Positions 15,480 through 25,200 of a stretch of DNA of 64,000 bases are shown here, piece after piece. This DNA is from Mycobacterium heidelbergense (GTDB lineage: Bacteria; Actinomycetota; Actinomycetes; Mycobacteriales; Mycobacteriaceae): contig NZ_AP022615.1 in assembly GCF_010730745.1 (NCBI RefSeq), positions 3,906,001-3,970,000 on the forward strand. Reading direction: 5' to 3'. The notes beneath the pieces were generated by a model. It was not told where the DNA came from and did not search any database. It worked only from the letters and a program-made list of their open reading frames with translations. A program made the position numbers and the translations under genes. How positions within the stretch are numbered: the stretch's first letter is position 1; each line of letters starts with the position of its first letter.

Positions 15480-16597
15480 GACGCGCGCTCGTCTCGGCGC
15501 TCTGCCTCGCAGGCATCGCCGCGCTGTCATCGTGCGGCTGGAAGGGCCTGAATTCGTTCACCCTGCCCGGTACCGCCGGTGGCGGCCCGGGCTCCTACAC
15601 GATCCAGGCGCAAATGCCCGACGTCGTGACCATTCAGGAGAACACCCGGGTTCGGGTGGACGACGTCAACGTCGGCAACGTCACCAAGATCGAGCTCCAA
15701 GACTGGCACGCGCTGGTCACGATGCGCATCAACGGCGACGTTCACCTGCCGGCCAATTCGACCGCCAAACTCGGGCAGACCAGCCTGCTCGGCTCGATGC
15801 ACATCGAACTCGCGCCCCCCAAGGATGAGCCGCCCGTCGGCCAACTCACAACCGGGTCGGTCATCCCGTTGTCGCGCGCGAGCATGTATCCGACCACCGA
15901 ACAGACCCTGGCCTCGGTGTCGATCCTGCTCAACGGCGGCGGGCTTGGTCAGCTGCAGGAAATCACCCGGGCGCTCGCCAGGGCGTTCGCCGGCCGCGAA
16001 AACGACATGCGCAGCCTGCTCGGCCAGCTCGACCAATTCATCGCCGGCACCAACGCCCAGACCGACGACATCATCAGGGCCGCCGAGAATCTCAACGCGC
16101 TGGCGGGCCAGGTCGCCGCGAAAGATCCCGTCGTCGACAGGGCGCTGACGACCGTGCCGAAAGCGCTTGCGGTGCTGGCCGAAGAGCGCACCAAGATCGC
16201 CGACGCCGTCGATCAGCTCGGCAAGTTCAGCGCGATCGCGGCCGACACCATCCACCAGAGCAAGGAGTCTCTGGTGAACAACCTGCGCAACATCGCGCCG
16301 GTGCTGCGGTCGCTCGCCGACGCCGGGCCGTCGCTCACCAGGGGCCTGGACGGCTTGGTCGCCTATCCGTGGCCGGCGTCCACCGCGCGGAACTGGTTCC
16401 GCGGCGACTACGCGAACCTCACCCTGGTCGTCGATCTGACGTTGAGCCGCATCGACCAAGGGATCTTCACCGGCTCGCGGTGGGAGGGAAACCTCACCCA
16501 ACTCGAACTGCAGTGGGGACGCACGATCGGCATGCAGCCGAGCCCGGCCACGGCGGGCAACCCGCTGACCTATCCGTACCACTTCGGGGGATACTGA
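15476..16597 (+). CDS. mceE: Mce-family lipoprotein MceE
   Basis: 373 residues starting with GTG 15476 (4-base overlap with mceD). Lipoprotein signal with lipobox LSSC around residue 20 (IAALSSCGWKG), the hallmark of MceE/Lpr subunits. The MCE domain follows (QENTRVRVDDVNVGNVTKI). The lipid anchor places it at the outer face of the cell membrane. mceF starts at the next base. Confidence 0.93.
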   Translation: MRRALVSALCLAGIAALSSCGWKGLNSFTLPGTAGGGPGSYTIQAQMPDVVTIQENTRVRVDDVNVGNVTKIELQDWHALVTMRINGDVHLPANSTAKLGQTSLLGSMHIELAPPKDEPPVGQLTTGSVIPLSRASMYPTTEQTLASVSILLNGGGLGQLQEITRALARAFAGRENDMRSLLGQLDQFIAGTNAQTDDIIRAAENLNALAGQVAAKDPVVDRALTTVPKALAVLAEERTKIADAVDQLGKFSAIAADTIHQSKESLVNNLRNIAPVLRSLADAGPSLTRGLDGLVAYPWPASTARNWFRGDYANLTLVVDLTLSRIDQGIFTGSRWEGNLTQLELQWGRTIGMQPSPATAGNPLTYPYHFGGY

Positions 16598-18091
16598 ATG
16601 CTGCGCCTGAACCGCCGCACCTGGATCCAGTTGTCGATCTTGACGCTGGTGACCGTGGTGTCTTGTGGCGCAATGGCGTTCAACTTCATGAAGCTGCCCG
16701 CGACGCTGTTCGGGATCGGGGAGTACAGCGTCACGGTCGACCTGCCTCAGTCGGGTGGCCTCTATCAGACCTCGGTCGTCACCTATCGCGGCACCGACGT
16801 GGGTCAGGTGAAGTCGGTCGAGGTCACCGCCACCGGGGTGCGCGCGGTGCTCGCCATGAGGTCCGGGGTCAAGGTTCCCTCCGACGTCCAGGCGTCGGTG
16901 CACAGCCGGTCGGCGATCGGCGAACAGTACCTCGAACTGACCCCGCAACCCGGCAAGGACGGAGAACATTCCCGGCCGCTGCGCGCGGGCGACGTCATTC
17001 CCGCCGGCCGCGTCGACGTGCCCGTCGACATCGGGCATCTGCTCGACCTGACCAACCGTGCGCTGCAGGCGATTCCGCGTGACAACCTGCGCACGGTGAT
17101 CGACGAGAGCGACCGCGCGGTCAGCGGCCTAGGGCCGGAGTTGTCGCGGATCGTCGACGGGTCGACGGCCCTCGCCATCGCCGGCGGCCGGACCGTCGAC
17201 CCGCTCGCCGCGCTGATCGACCAGTCCCCGCCGGTGCTCAACTCGCAGGTGCGGACGGCGGACGACATCGCCACGTGGGCCAATCGAGTCGCGGCCATCA
17301 CGGCCCAGTTCAAGGCGCAAGATGCGGCGCTGCGAGACCTGTTGACGCAGGGCACTTCCGGGCTGGAGGAAGGTCGCGCGCTGTTCGACCGGGTCGCGCC
17401 CGCGGTCCCGGTGCTGTTCGCCAACCTGGCGAGCCTGGGTGACATCGCCGTCGTCTACCGCCACGACATCGAACAACTCCTGGTGCTGTTGCCGCAAGGC
17501 ATCGCGGCCATGGCGGCAATCGTCGTGCCCAGCTCCAACACCAAGCAGGAATACAAGGGCGCCCAGTTGGACTTCAACCTCAACATCAACCTGCCGCCGC
17601 CGTGCACGACCGGCTACCTGCCCCCCACACAGCGCCGTTCACCGGCCAGCGTGGACGCCCCCGACCGCCCCGCCGCCGACCTGTTTTGCCGCGTGCCGCA
17701 AGACTCCGAGTTCAATGTCCGTGGGGTGCGCAACATTCCGTGTGAGGCCAAGCCGTGGAAGCGTGCGCCCACGGTCGAGCTGTGCGAAAGCGACGAGGAG
17801 TACGTGCCGCTCAACGACGGCTACAACTGGAAGGGAGACCCCAACGCCACCTACAGCGGGCAGGGCGTTCCGATGTATCCGCCGGGACAAGATCCGCGGC
17901 TGCCGGCGCCGCGCGGCACAGCGCCGCCGGCGCCCGCGCCGCCGCCGCCCGCGCCGCCGCCGCTCGCCGTCGCGACCTACGACCCCGCCACCGGTGACTA
18001 CATAGGGCCCGACGGGCACCGCTACACCGAGGCCGACTTGGCGCACCCGCGCGCCAAAAGCTGGCAATCACTTCTGGGTCCGACGCCGTAA
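16598..18091 (+). CDS. mceF: Mce-family protein MceF
   Basis: 497 residues. Signal-anchor (ILTLVTVVSCGAMAFNF), MCE domain (SGGLYQTSVVTYRGTDVGQV), helical region, several Cys residues in the distal part (CTTGYLPP, LFCRVP, IPCEAKPW) and a Pro-rich tail. Longest of the six, as usual. It starts directly after the mceE stop; the first Mce-associated gene follows after 17 bases with GGAG. Confidence 0.92.
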   Translation: MLRLNRRTWIQLSILTLVTVVSCGAMAFNFMKLPATLFGIGEYSVTVDLPQSGGLYQTSVVTYRGTDVGQVKSVEVTATGVRAVLAMRSGVKVPSDVQASVHSRSAIGEQYLELTPQPGKDGEHSRPLRAGDVIPAGRVDVPVDIGHLLDLTNRALQAIPRDNLRTVIDESDRAVSGLGPELSRIVDGSTALAIAGGRTVDPLAALIDQSPPVLNSQVRTADDIATWANRVAAITAQFKAQDAALRDLLTQGTSGLEEGRALFDRVAPAVPVLFANLASLGDIAVVYRHDIEQLLVLLPQGIAAMAAIVVPSSNTKQEYKGAQLDFNLNINLPPPCTTGYLPPTQRRSPASVDAPDRPAADLFCRVPQDSEFNVRGVRNIPCEAKPWKRAPTVELCESDEEYVPLNDGYNWKGDPNATYSGQGVPMYPPGQDPRLPAPRGTAPPAPAPPPPAPPPLAVATYDPATGDYIGPDGHRYTEADLAHPRAKSWQSLLGPTP

Positions 18092-18108
18092 GCATTCGAA
18101 GGAGCACC

Positions 18109-18720
18109 ATGACCGAAGAGGCCAAAGAACCCGAGGCCGCCGACGAGATCGATGACGCCGGCAGGGTCGACGGGGACGAAAGTCAATCTAAGGATCGGCT
18201 CGCGCGCTGGCGGGGGCGGGCCACCCCCCGCCTCTCCCACCCGGCGGCGGCTTTGGTCGCCAGCGCCGCCGTGGTGGCGGCGCTGGCCGGATTGGCCGGC
18301 TGGCTGGGCCACCGGGCGTACGAAGCGCATGAGGCTAACGCCAAGCGCGAGTTGTACGTTCAGGTCGCTCGGCAGGGCGCGGTGAACCTGACCACGATCA
18401 ACTACACGGAAGTCGATGCGGACGTGCAGCGGATCCTGGACTCATCCACCGGGGCTTTCCGTGACGACTTCGAGCAACGGTCCAAGCCGTTCGTCGAGGT
18501 CGTCAAGGCGGCGCAGTCGAAATCGGAAGGCACCATCACCGACGCCGGGCTGGAATCAGAGCGGGGCGACTCGGCGCAGGTGCTGGTGGCGGTCGCCGTC
18601 AAGTCCCGCACCGCCGGCGGCGAGGAGGCGCCGCGGGAATGGCGGATGAGGATCGAGGTCCGGTCGGTCGGCCCCGACGCCAGAGACGCCAAGGTGTCCA
18701 ACGTGGTGTTCGTGCCATGA
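18109..18720 (+). CDS. Mce-associated membrane protein 1
   Basis: 203 residues. Acidic N-terminal arm, one TM helix (ALVASAAVVAALAGLAGWLG, about 46-66), then an extracytoplasmic alpha+beta domain like other Mce-associated (Mam/MAS) proteins, which resemble NTF2-like folds and stabilise Mce complexes. GGAGCACC ribosome site. The stop overlaps the next start (ATGA). Confidence 0.88.
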   Translation: MTEEAKEPEAADEIDDAGRVDGDESQSKDRLARWRGRATPRLSHPAAALVASAAVVAALAGLAGWLGHRAYEAHEANAKRELYVQVARQGAVNLTTINYTEVDADVQRILDSSTGAFRDDFEQRSKPFVEVVKAAQSKSEGTITDAGLESERGDSAQVLVAVAVKSRTAGGEEAPREWRMRIEVRSVGPDARDAKVSNVVFVP

Positions 18721-19316
18721 CGACGCTCCGCGACGCCACCGGGCGCGACGAGGAGACAGCCAACGCTGACTCGCAAGCCGCCGAGGTCGACCACGCATCC
18801 GATGACGGGTCGACCGGCGGGGAAACGCGGCCGATCGCGTGGCCGCGCGTGTTCGCCTACGGCGTCCTGCCCGCGATCGCGTTGCTGCTGGCGCTGGCGG
18901 CGGGCTACCTCACGTGGGTGGCCGGGTTGGCCGACGACCTTGCGCGTGCCCGTGCCGAATCGGTGCGGGTCGCCGGCGAAGACGCGGTCGCCCTGTTGTC
19001 CTACAAGGCGGATTCCGTGGAGAAGGATCTCGGTGCGGCGCGCGAACGGCTGACGGGCGATTTCAAGGATGCGTACACCGAGCTGACCCGCCAGGTCGTC
19101 ATCCCCGGGGCGAAAGAAAAGCACATCTCGGCGGTGGCCAAAGTGAATGCGGCGGCCTCGGTTTCGGCGACCGCCAACCACGCCGTGGCCCTGCTGTTCG
19201 TCGACCAAACCGTGACCATCGGCGACGGCGCTCCCACGGACACCCAGCCCGTCGTCCGGGTGACGCTGGACAGGGTCGACGGCCGATGGCTGGTTTCGCA
19301 TTTCGACCCGGTCTGA
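18717..19316 (+). CDS. Mce-associated membrane protein 2
   Basis: 199 residues from ATG 18717 (ATGA overlap), preferred over an upstream in-frame ATG that lies within the previous gene. TM helix at about 45-65 (VLPAIALLLALAAGYLTW) and a C-terminal domain ending VDGRWLVSHFDPV, typical of the family. Role as for its neighbour. Confidence 0.88.
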   Translation: MTTLRDATGRDEETANADSQAAEVDHASDDGSTGGETRPIAWPRVFAYGVLPAIALLLALAAGYLTWVAGLADDLARARAESVRVAGEDAVALLSYKADSVEKDLGAARERLTGDFKDAYTELTRQVVIPGAKEKHISAVAKVNAAASVSATANHAVALLFVDQTVTIGDGAPTDTQPVVRVTLDRVDGRWLVSHFDPV

Positions 19317-19819
19317 TGCGAGGTCTCAGCGCCCGGATGGTGCCCGCCGCCGTGATCGCCGCGGTGGCGGGGGCGTCGCTGGCCCCCGCCGCGGGTGCCG
19401 ATAACAAGCGGCTCAACAGCGCCGTCGTCTCCGCCGTCTACACCCTGCAGCACCAGGCGGGCTGCACGAACGACGTCGTCAGGAACAACGCGCTGACGCT
19501 GGCGGCCGAATGGCACGCGGAAGACATGATCAACAATCGAAACATCAACGGCGACATCGGGTCCGACGGCTCGACGCCGCAGGACCGCGCCAACGCCGCC
19601 GGATTCCGCGGCGCGGCCGCCGAGACGGTGGCGATCAACCCGGCGATGTCGATCAGCAGCCTCGAACTGGTCAACCAGTGGTATGACAACCCCGACGACA
19701 TGGCGATCATCCGCGATTGCGCCAACACCGCGATCGGGGTGTGGTCGGACAACAGCATCGACCGCACCGTCGTGGTGGCGGTCTACGGGCAACCGGTGGC
19801 GGCGCTGAAGCCGCGCTAG
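19316..19819 (+). CDS. Secreted CAP/SCP-domain (PR-1-like) protein
   Basis: 167 residues. Signal peptide MRGLSARMVPAAVIAAVAGASLAPAAGA, then a CAP-like domain (NALTLAAEWHAEDMINN, then LELVNQWYDNP and NTAIGVW). CAP proteins are secreted and some bind lipids; the family role here is unknown. Its ATG shares one base with the stop of the preceding gene (TGATG), so it is the last member of the mce transcript. A lipid-handling CAP protein inside an mce operon is a suggestive pairing. Confidence 0.8.
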   Translation: MRGLSARMVPAAVIAAVAGASLAPAAGADNKRLNSAVVSAVYTLQHQAGCTNDVVRNNALTLAAEWHAEDMINNRNINGDIGSDGSTPQDRANAAGFRGAAAETVAINPAMSISSLELVNQWYDNPDDMAIIRDCANTAIGVWSDNSIDRTVVVAVYGQPVAALKPR

Positions 19820-19827
19820 GGGTCTCT

Positions 19828-19928
19828 GGCGCCGTTGGCTGGGGCCGCCGAGACTGCGGTGGTGGCGGCGCCCCAGGCGAAAAGCCAGCCGTGGACGCAG
19901 GCTCGATGCCACCAGCGCAGACTCGGCG
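19828..19928 (+). repeat. Dispersed intergenic repeat A, copy 1
   Basis: About 100 bases, closely matched at 37365-37464 in the same orientation. The shared cores are GTTGGCTGGGG, CGAGACTGCGGT and a fully identical 3' block (ACGCAGGCTCGATGCCACC then AGCGCAGACTCGGCG). Both copies follow the 3' end of a plus-strand gene. Confidence 0.75.
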
Positions 19929-19978
19929 CCGGCGGCACCTACCTTTTCGTCCGCTTCACAGCGGCGCGCGCGGGTGGC

Positions 19979-20035
19979 TGTCGCGCTGAGGTGGGCACAT
20001 CGTCGTATGCCGGCCGGCCAGTGACCGATGTGGCA
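19979..20035 (+). repeat. Dispersed intergenic repeat B, copy 2
   Basis: Matches 2219-2272 over GAGGTGGGCACATCG, TATGCCGGCCGGC and TGTGGCA. It lies between the mce operon and the convergent malic enzyme gene. No coding potential. Confidence 0.6.
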
Positions 20036-20082
20036 CCTGCGGATTGGCGCACGGCCACGCGCCCGACATTCACGTGGCCCGC

Positions 20083-21729
20083 TCAGTCGTAGACCGGCGT
20101 CCACATCGTGTCGGCGACGGCCCGCGCCACGTCGTCGTGCGTCTGCGTGGCCACCCCGTCTTCGACGGCGGCGTGGTAGACGGCCTCGGCCACCGCCGTC
20201 GAGATCGCCCGCAAGTTCTGCACGTCCGGCAGCAGCGAGTCCCCGGGGTCGGTCGGGCTGGCCTGCGCCACAATCGCTTTCGCCGCCGCCTGCAGCATGC
20301 CCGGGGTGACGGTCCTGGCCCGGGCGACGATGACGCCCAGGCCGATGCCGGGGAATACCAGCACGTTGTTGGCCTGGCCGATGGTGTAGACGGTGCCGTC
20401 GTATTCGATGGGGGCGACGGGAGTGCCGGTGGTGATCAACGCCCTGCCGTTCGACCACTCCAGCACGTCGGCCGGCATGGCCTCCATGCGTGAGGTCGGG
20501 TTGGACAGCGGAAAGATCATCGGCCGTTCGCAGGAGGCGGTCATCGCCTCGACGACCTTTTGCGTGAACGCGCCGAACACCGTCGAGGAGCCCAACAGGA
20601 TGGTGGGCGAGGCGAGCTTGATCGCGTCCACCAGTCCCACCCGGTCCCCGGCGGCCACGCCCAGTTGCTTGCGGTTCTTCGCGTACGGCACCTGGAAATC
20701 GCGCAGGTCGTCCATGTCGTCGAAGAGCAGGCCCTGCTTGTCGATCGGCCAGATCTGGGACCTGGCCCGCTCGGCCGTGGCGCCGTCGGCGACCATCGCG
20801 TCACGGATCTGGTCGGCGACCCCGATCCCGGCGGTGCCGGCTCCGAAGACGATCGTCTTCTGGTCGCGCAGCGGGACCCCGGTGACGTGGCATCCGCCAT
20901 ACACGGCGGCAACCACCACCGCGCCGGTTCCCTGGATGTCGTCGTTGAAGACGCAGTACTCGTCGCCGTAGGTCTGCAAAATCTTGCGGGCGTTGAGCGG
21001 CCCGAAGTCCTCGAAATGCAGGATGGCGTGCGGAAACAACCGGTGCGCGGTCTCGATGTAGCGCTTGATGAAGGCGTCGTACTCCTCGCCGCGGCGCCGG
21101 GCGTGGCGGTTGCCCAGGTAGAACGGATCCTGCAGCAGCTGTTCGTTATCGGTGCCGACGTCGAGCGACACCGCGAGGCAACGCCGCGGATCGATCCCGC
21201 CGCCGGCGGTGTAGAGCGCCAACTTGCCGACGGCGATTTGGATTCCGCCCACACCCCAGTCGCCGATGCCCAGGATCGCCTCGGCGTCGGTGCACACGAT
21301 CAGGTCGACGTCGTCGGGGCCGAGGCCGAAAGTCTCGAAGGCCTCGGTGATCTCGTCCGGCTCGTCGATGCTCAGGAAGAGTCCCCGCTGCCCGCGGTAT
21401 TCATCGGAGAAGCGCTGAATGGCCTCCCCGACGGTGGGCGTGTACACCACCGGCATCAGCTCGGGCAGATGGTCTTCCAGCACCTTGAAGTACAGCAGCT
21501 CGTGGCGGTAGTGCAGCTGCTCGAGGAGCAGATTGCGGCCGAGATCCGTAGCGAGGCTTTGGAGTTGATGCCACACGCGGTCGGCCTGCTCGTCGAGCGT
21601 GAGCACCGCCGACGGAAGCCGGCCGGTCAGCCCCAGCCGTCGGCGCTGCTCGTGAGTGAACCCCACCCCACGATTGAGGCTCGGCGCGGCCAGCGCAGGG
21701 GGGATCCGCGGCGTGTGGGGATCGCTCAT
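20083..21729 (-). CDS. mez: NAD(P)-dependent malic enzyme
   Basis: 548 residues from ATG 21729 (GGAGG 6 bases upstream), which matches the known length of M. tuberculosis Mez (Rv2332). Oxidatively decarboxylates malate to pyruvate, linking the TCA cycle to gluconeogenesis and lipid synthesis. Visible motifs are YTPTVGEA (N-terminal malic domain), GIGDWGVGG, the metal site EDFGPLNA/FNDDIQGTGA and the nucleotide fold FGAGTAGIGVADQI. Converges on the mce operon. Confidence 0.95.
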   Translation of the reverse strand: MSDPHTPRIPPALAAPSLNRGVGFTHEQRRRLGLTGRLPSAVLTLDEQADRVWHQLQSLATDLGRNLLLEQLHYRHELLYFKVLEDHLPELMPVVYTPTVGEAIQRFSDEYRGQRGLFLSIDEPDEITEAFETFGLGPDDVDLIVCTDAEAILGIGDWGVGGIQIAVGKLALYTAGGGIDPRRCLAVSLDVGTDNEQLLQDPFYLGNRHARRRGEEYDAFIKRYIETAHRLFPHAILHFEDFGPLNARKILQTYGDEYCVFNDDIQGTGAVVVAAVYGGCHVTGVPLRDQKTIVFGAGTAGIGVADQIRDAMVADGATAERARSQIWPIDKQGLLFDDMDDLRDFQVPYAKNRKQLGVAAGDRVGLVDAIKLASPTILLGSSTVFGAFTQKVVEAMTASCERPMIFPLSNPTSRMEAMPADVLEWSNGRALITTGTPVAPIEYDGTVYTIGQANNVLVFPGIGLGVIVARARTVTPGMLQAAAKAIVAQASPTDPGDSLLPDVQNLRAISTAVAEAVYHAAVEDGVATQTHDDVARAVADTMWTPVYD

Positions 21730-21837
21730 CACAACCTCCGTCCGATGACCCAGACCACCACGCCACGGTAGCGCCGATCCCACGGAACTCAGTGAACGCA
21801 CCCTGAAGGGTGTCTGAAGGGGACGGCCGTGGGACGG

Positions 21838-22143
21838 CTATCGACCGGAGACGGACTCGGCCGCGTCCGGGTAGACGAGTCCGCGGTCGGCCGCGATGTC
21901 GCAGGCGCACGGCGACCCGGCGCGCCACAGCTGAGCCCCGCGCCTGCGCATCAGGTGCTGCACGTAGACCTTGTCCCGCTGGTCCCGGGAGAACGCCAGG
22001 TCCAGGTTGATGGGCAAGCCGGCCCAATCGACGTGGCCCGGCGCCGACGACCGGCCGTCGGTCGTGCCGTCGAACCGCAGCCGGCAACGCAGCGGGCAGT
22101 CAGCCCTCACGACCCCATCGGGCCCATCACATTCGCGAGCCAC
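21838..22143 (-). pseudogene. Decayed fragment of a second nitrate reductase/flavoreductase gene
   Basis: The frame contains LDLAFSRDQRDKVYVQHLMRRRGAQLW, nearly identical to the C-terminal NADPH-binding part of the intact gene just upstream (LDLAFSRDQQEKVYVQHLMRKRGAQLW), and further on CDIAADRGLVYPDAAESV against CEIAAEHGSLGPDAAKAYV. The DNA is also closely similar (21926-22020 versus 22437-22530). The 60 bases at 22192-22250 resemble the region upstream of the intact gene (26527-26585). So 5' flank and 3' end of a tandem copy survive and the body has been lost. Confidence 0.7.
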
Positions 22144-22191
22144 CCGTACGTCACTCCTTCAGGTGCGCGACCTCCTGAGGGAATCGTCCGA

Positions 22192-22250
22192 CACGGATGT
22201 TTCGGCGGCGGGTGGGCGACGTTTCCGCCGTATTACGCGTTTCCTCGCAC
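22192..22250. repeat. Relic of the nitrate reductase upstream region
   Basis: GATGTTTCGGC, TTTCCGCCGT and TTTCCTC occur in the same order and spacing as in 26527-26585, upstream of the intact nitrate reductase gene. The part best conserved may hold its regulatory site. Degenerate elsewhere. Confidence 0.55.
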
Positions 22251-22261
22251 GCGGCAGTGGG

Positions 22262-25200
22262 TCAGTAGACGTCGCGGTGGTAGCGCTTGTCGGCGCTTAA
22301 CGACTGGACGTAGGCCTTCGCCGCGTCCGGGCCGAGGCTGCCGTGCTCGGCCGCGATCTCGCAGAGCGCGCGGTCGACGTCCTTGGCCATCGGATCGGCG
22401 GTGCCGCACACATACAGCTGCGCGCCGTCCTGCAGCCACGCCCACAGCTGGGCCCCGCGCTTGCGCATCAGGTGCTGCACGTAGACCTTCTCCTGCTGGT
22501 CCCGGGAGAACGCGAGGTCGAGCTCGTTGAGGAATCCGTCGGCGTGCATTCCTTCGATCTCGTCGCGGTAGTAGTAGTCGGTGGCGGCGTGCTGCTCGCC
22601 GAAGAACAGCCAGTTCGGACCGGTGTGGCCGAGCGCGCGACGCTCCTGCAGGAAACCGCGGAAGGGTGCGATGCCGGTGCCGGGGCCGATCATGATCATC
22701 GGCGTGTCCGACTCGCCCGGCGGCCGGAAATTGCTCGACGGCTGCAGATAGACCGCGACTCGATCGCCGGGGGAGCGGTCGGCGAGGTAGGTCGAACACA
22801 CGCCGCGGCGCGGGACGCCCTGAAAGTTGTAGCGCACCGGCGAAACCGTCAGGTGCACTTCCCCGGGGTGCTCCTTGGGGCTCGACGAGATCGAGTACAG
22901 CCGCGGCTGAAGGCGTTTGAGGACCCGCAGCCACTCGTGGGCCGATGCGGAGACCGGCAGCCGCGCCAGCAGGTCGACGGACTGGCGCCCCCATGTCCAA
23001 TTGCTCAGGGCGGTCTTGTTTTCCGGCCGCAGCAGTTCCGCGAGTTTCTGGTCGCCGGTGCGCTCCTGCACGAACCGCACCAGGTCCCGGCTGATGTGGG
23101 CGATCTCGATTCGCTCGGTGAGCGCCGAGCGCAGCGACATCAGGCCATACTCGCCGACCTCGACCGGGGTCTGCCCGTCCAGCCCGGTGACGGACAGCCA
23201 TTCGTCGACCAGTTGGTCGCTGTTGCGCGGCCACACCCCGAGCGCGTCACCGGCCTCGTAGCTGACGGCCTCCTCGGGCAGGTCAAACACCAACTGCCGC
23301 ACGTCTTTCACCGATTCCGGCTGGCTCAGCACGGTGTTGCGGACCATGCCGGTGATCAGCGGATGTTTTTTGTTGTAGGCGGGTGTCGCGGGTTGCGCCG
23401 CCGGGCGGGGCGCGGCCGCGGCCGTCGCCGTGGCCGGGGCGGCGCCCTGGCCGACCGGGGTGGGCGTGCGCGTCAGCGACTCGATAACCGCGCTTAGCCA
23501 GCCGGCGGCGGCCTCCTCGTAGTCGGGCTCGCAGTCGACGCGGTCGGCGATGCGTGTCGCGCCCAGCTCCGCCAGCCGCTCGTCGAGCTTGCGCCCATAA
23601 CCGCAGAAGTCGTCGTAGTTGGAGTCGCCCAGTGCGAGAACCGTGTAGCGGGTGCCGGCGAGCCGCGGTGCGCCCTCGCCGGTGAGCGCCCGCCACAGGC
23701 CGGCGCCGTTGTCGGGGGCCTCGCCGTCGCCGGTGGTGCTCGTGATCACCAATAGCTCTCGCGTGGTGGGCAAGTCGGCCACCGGGAAGTCGTCCATGCT
23801 GTGCAATGCGACCGACAGCCGAGCCTCACCGAGCTTGGCGGCGACCTCGGCGGCGAGCTCCTCGGCGTTTCCGGTCTGCGAGGCCCATAACACCACGACC
23901 GGCGCCCGGTCGGGCGTTGGGACCGGCGGGTCCTCGGCGGCCGGCGCGGGCGCCGGCGCCGGCCGCGGTGCCTCGGTGCGGGCGAACAGCCCGGCGAGCA
24001 GACCGTCGACCCACAGCCGGGTGCTGGAGTCGAACGGGGCGGTGTGGGGCAGGGTCGGCACCCCGGCGGTGCGCAGGCCGGCTTCCGACCGCAGCCCGGC
24101 TATCAGTCCCGCGAGGTAGGAGCGGCCGAGCGGGCCGATCTGCGGCGCCGGTTCGTTTGCGACGCCGAGCACTTCGGCGAAGGCGTCGACGCGGGCGAGG
24201 TCGATCGCCGCCACGTCGTCGCGGCGATCGGGATCCGGCGCGATGGCCGTCCCGGGACCGGTGGGCGGGTCGGCCGTGGCGACGGCGACCTTCGTCAGCG
24301 TGACCGCGCACGCCTTGAATTCCGGTTGATACGAAAGCGGATCGACGGCGTCGTTGGTGACGGCGTTGATCGACAGGTATTCGCCGAACGCGTCGTTCCA
24401 GTGGAAGGGGGCGAAGCAGTTACCGGGCCGCACCCGGTCGCTGATCACGGCGGGCAGCACGGCACGGCCGCGCCGGGAAGCGATTTCGACGTGGTCGTCG
24501 TCGTGGATCTGCAGCCGGGCGGCATCGTCGGGGTGAATCTCGACGAACGGTCCGGGGTTGAGCTTGTTGAGCTTGGCGACCTTGCCGGTCTTCGTCATCG
24601 TGTGCCATTGGTGCGGCAGCCGCCCGGTGTTGAGCAGGAACGGGAAGTCGTCGTCGGGCATTTCCTCGGGCGGCAGGTGCGGGCGGGCAAAGAACGTCGC
24701 GCGGCCGCTCGGCGTCGGGAAGGCCAGCCGGGGCACGCTGCCGTCGTCGCGGACCAATCGAGTCTGGCTCACACCGTCGTTCAGGTAACGGATCGGGTTG
24801 CGGTCGCCGGTGCCCTCGGGCGGGCACGGCCACTGCAGCGGCGTCTGCCGCAGCCGGTCGTAGCTGGCCCCCCGTAGGTCGTAACCGGTCGCGGGATTCC
24901 AGAACCGCGTGATCTCCTCGAATACATCCGCGGCGGAGTCGTAGCTGAACGACGCCGAAAAGCCCATCTCGCAAGCGATCCGGGCGATGATCTGCCAGTC
25001 CGGCAGCGCCTGGCCCGGCGCCGTGACCGCCGGCTGGAACAAGGTCAGGTTGCGCTCCGAATTGACCATCACCCCCTCGGACTCCGACCACAGGGCGGCG
25101 GGCAGCGCGACGTCGGCGTACTCGTTGGTCTCGGTCTCCAGGAACGCGTCCTGGGTGATCACGAATTCGGCGCGCTCCAGGCCGGCCAGCACCGTCTTGC

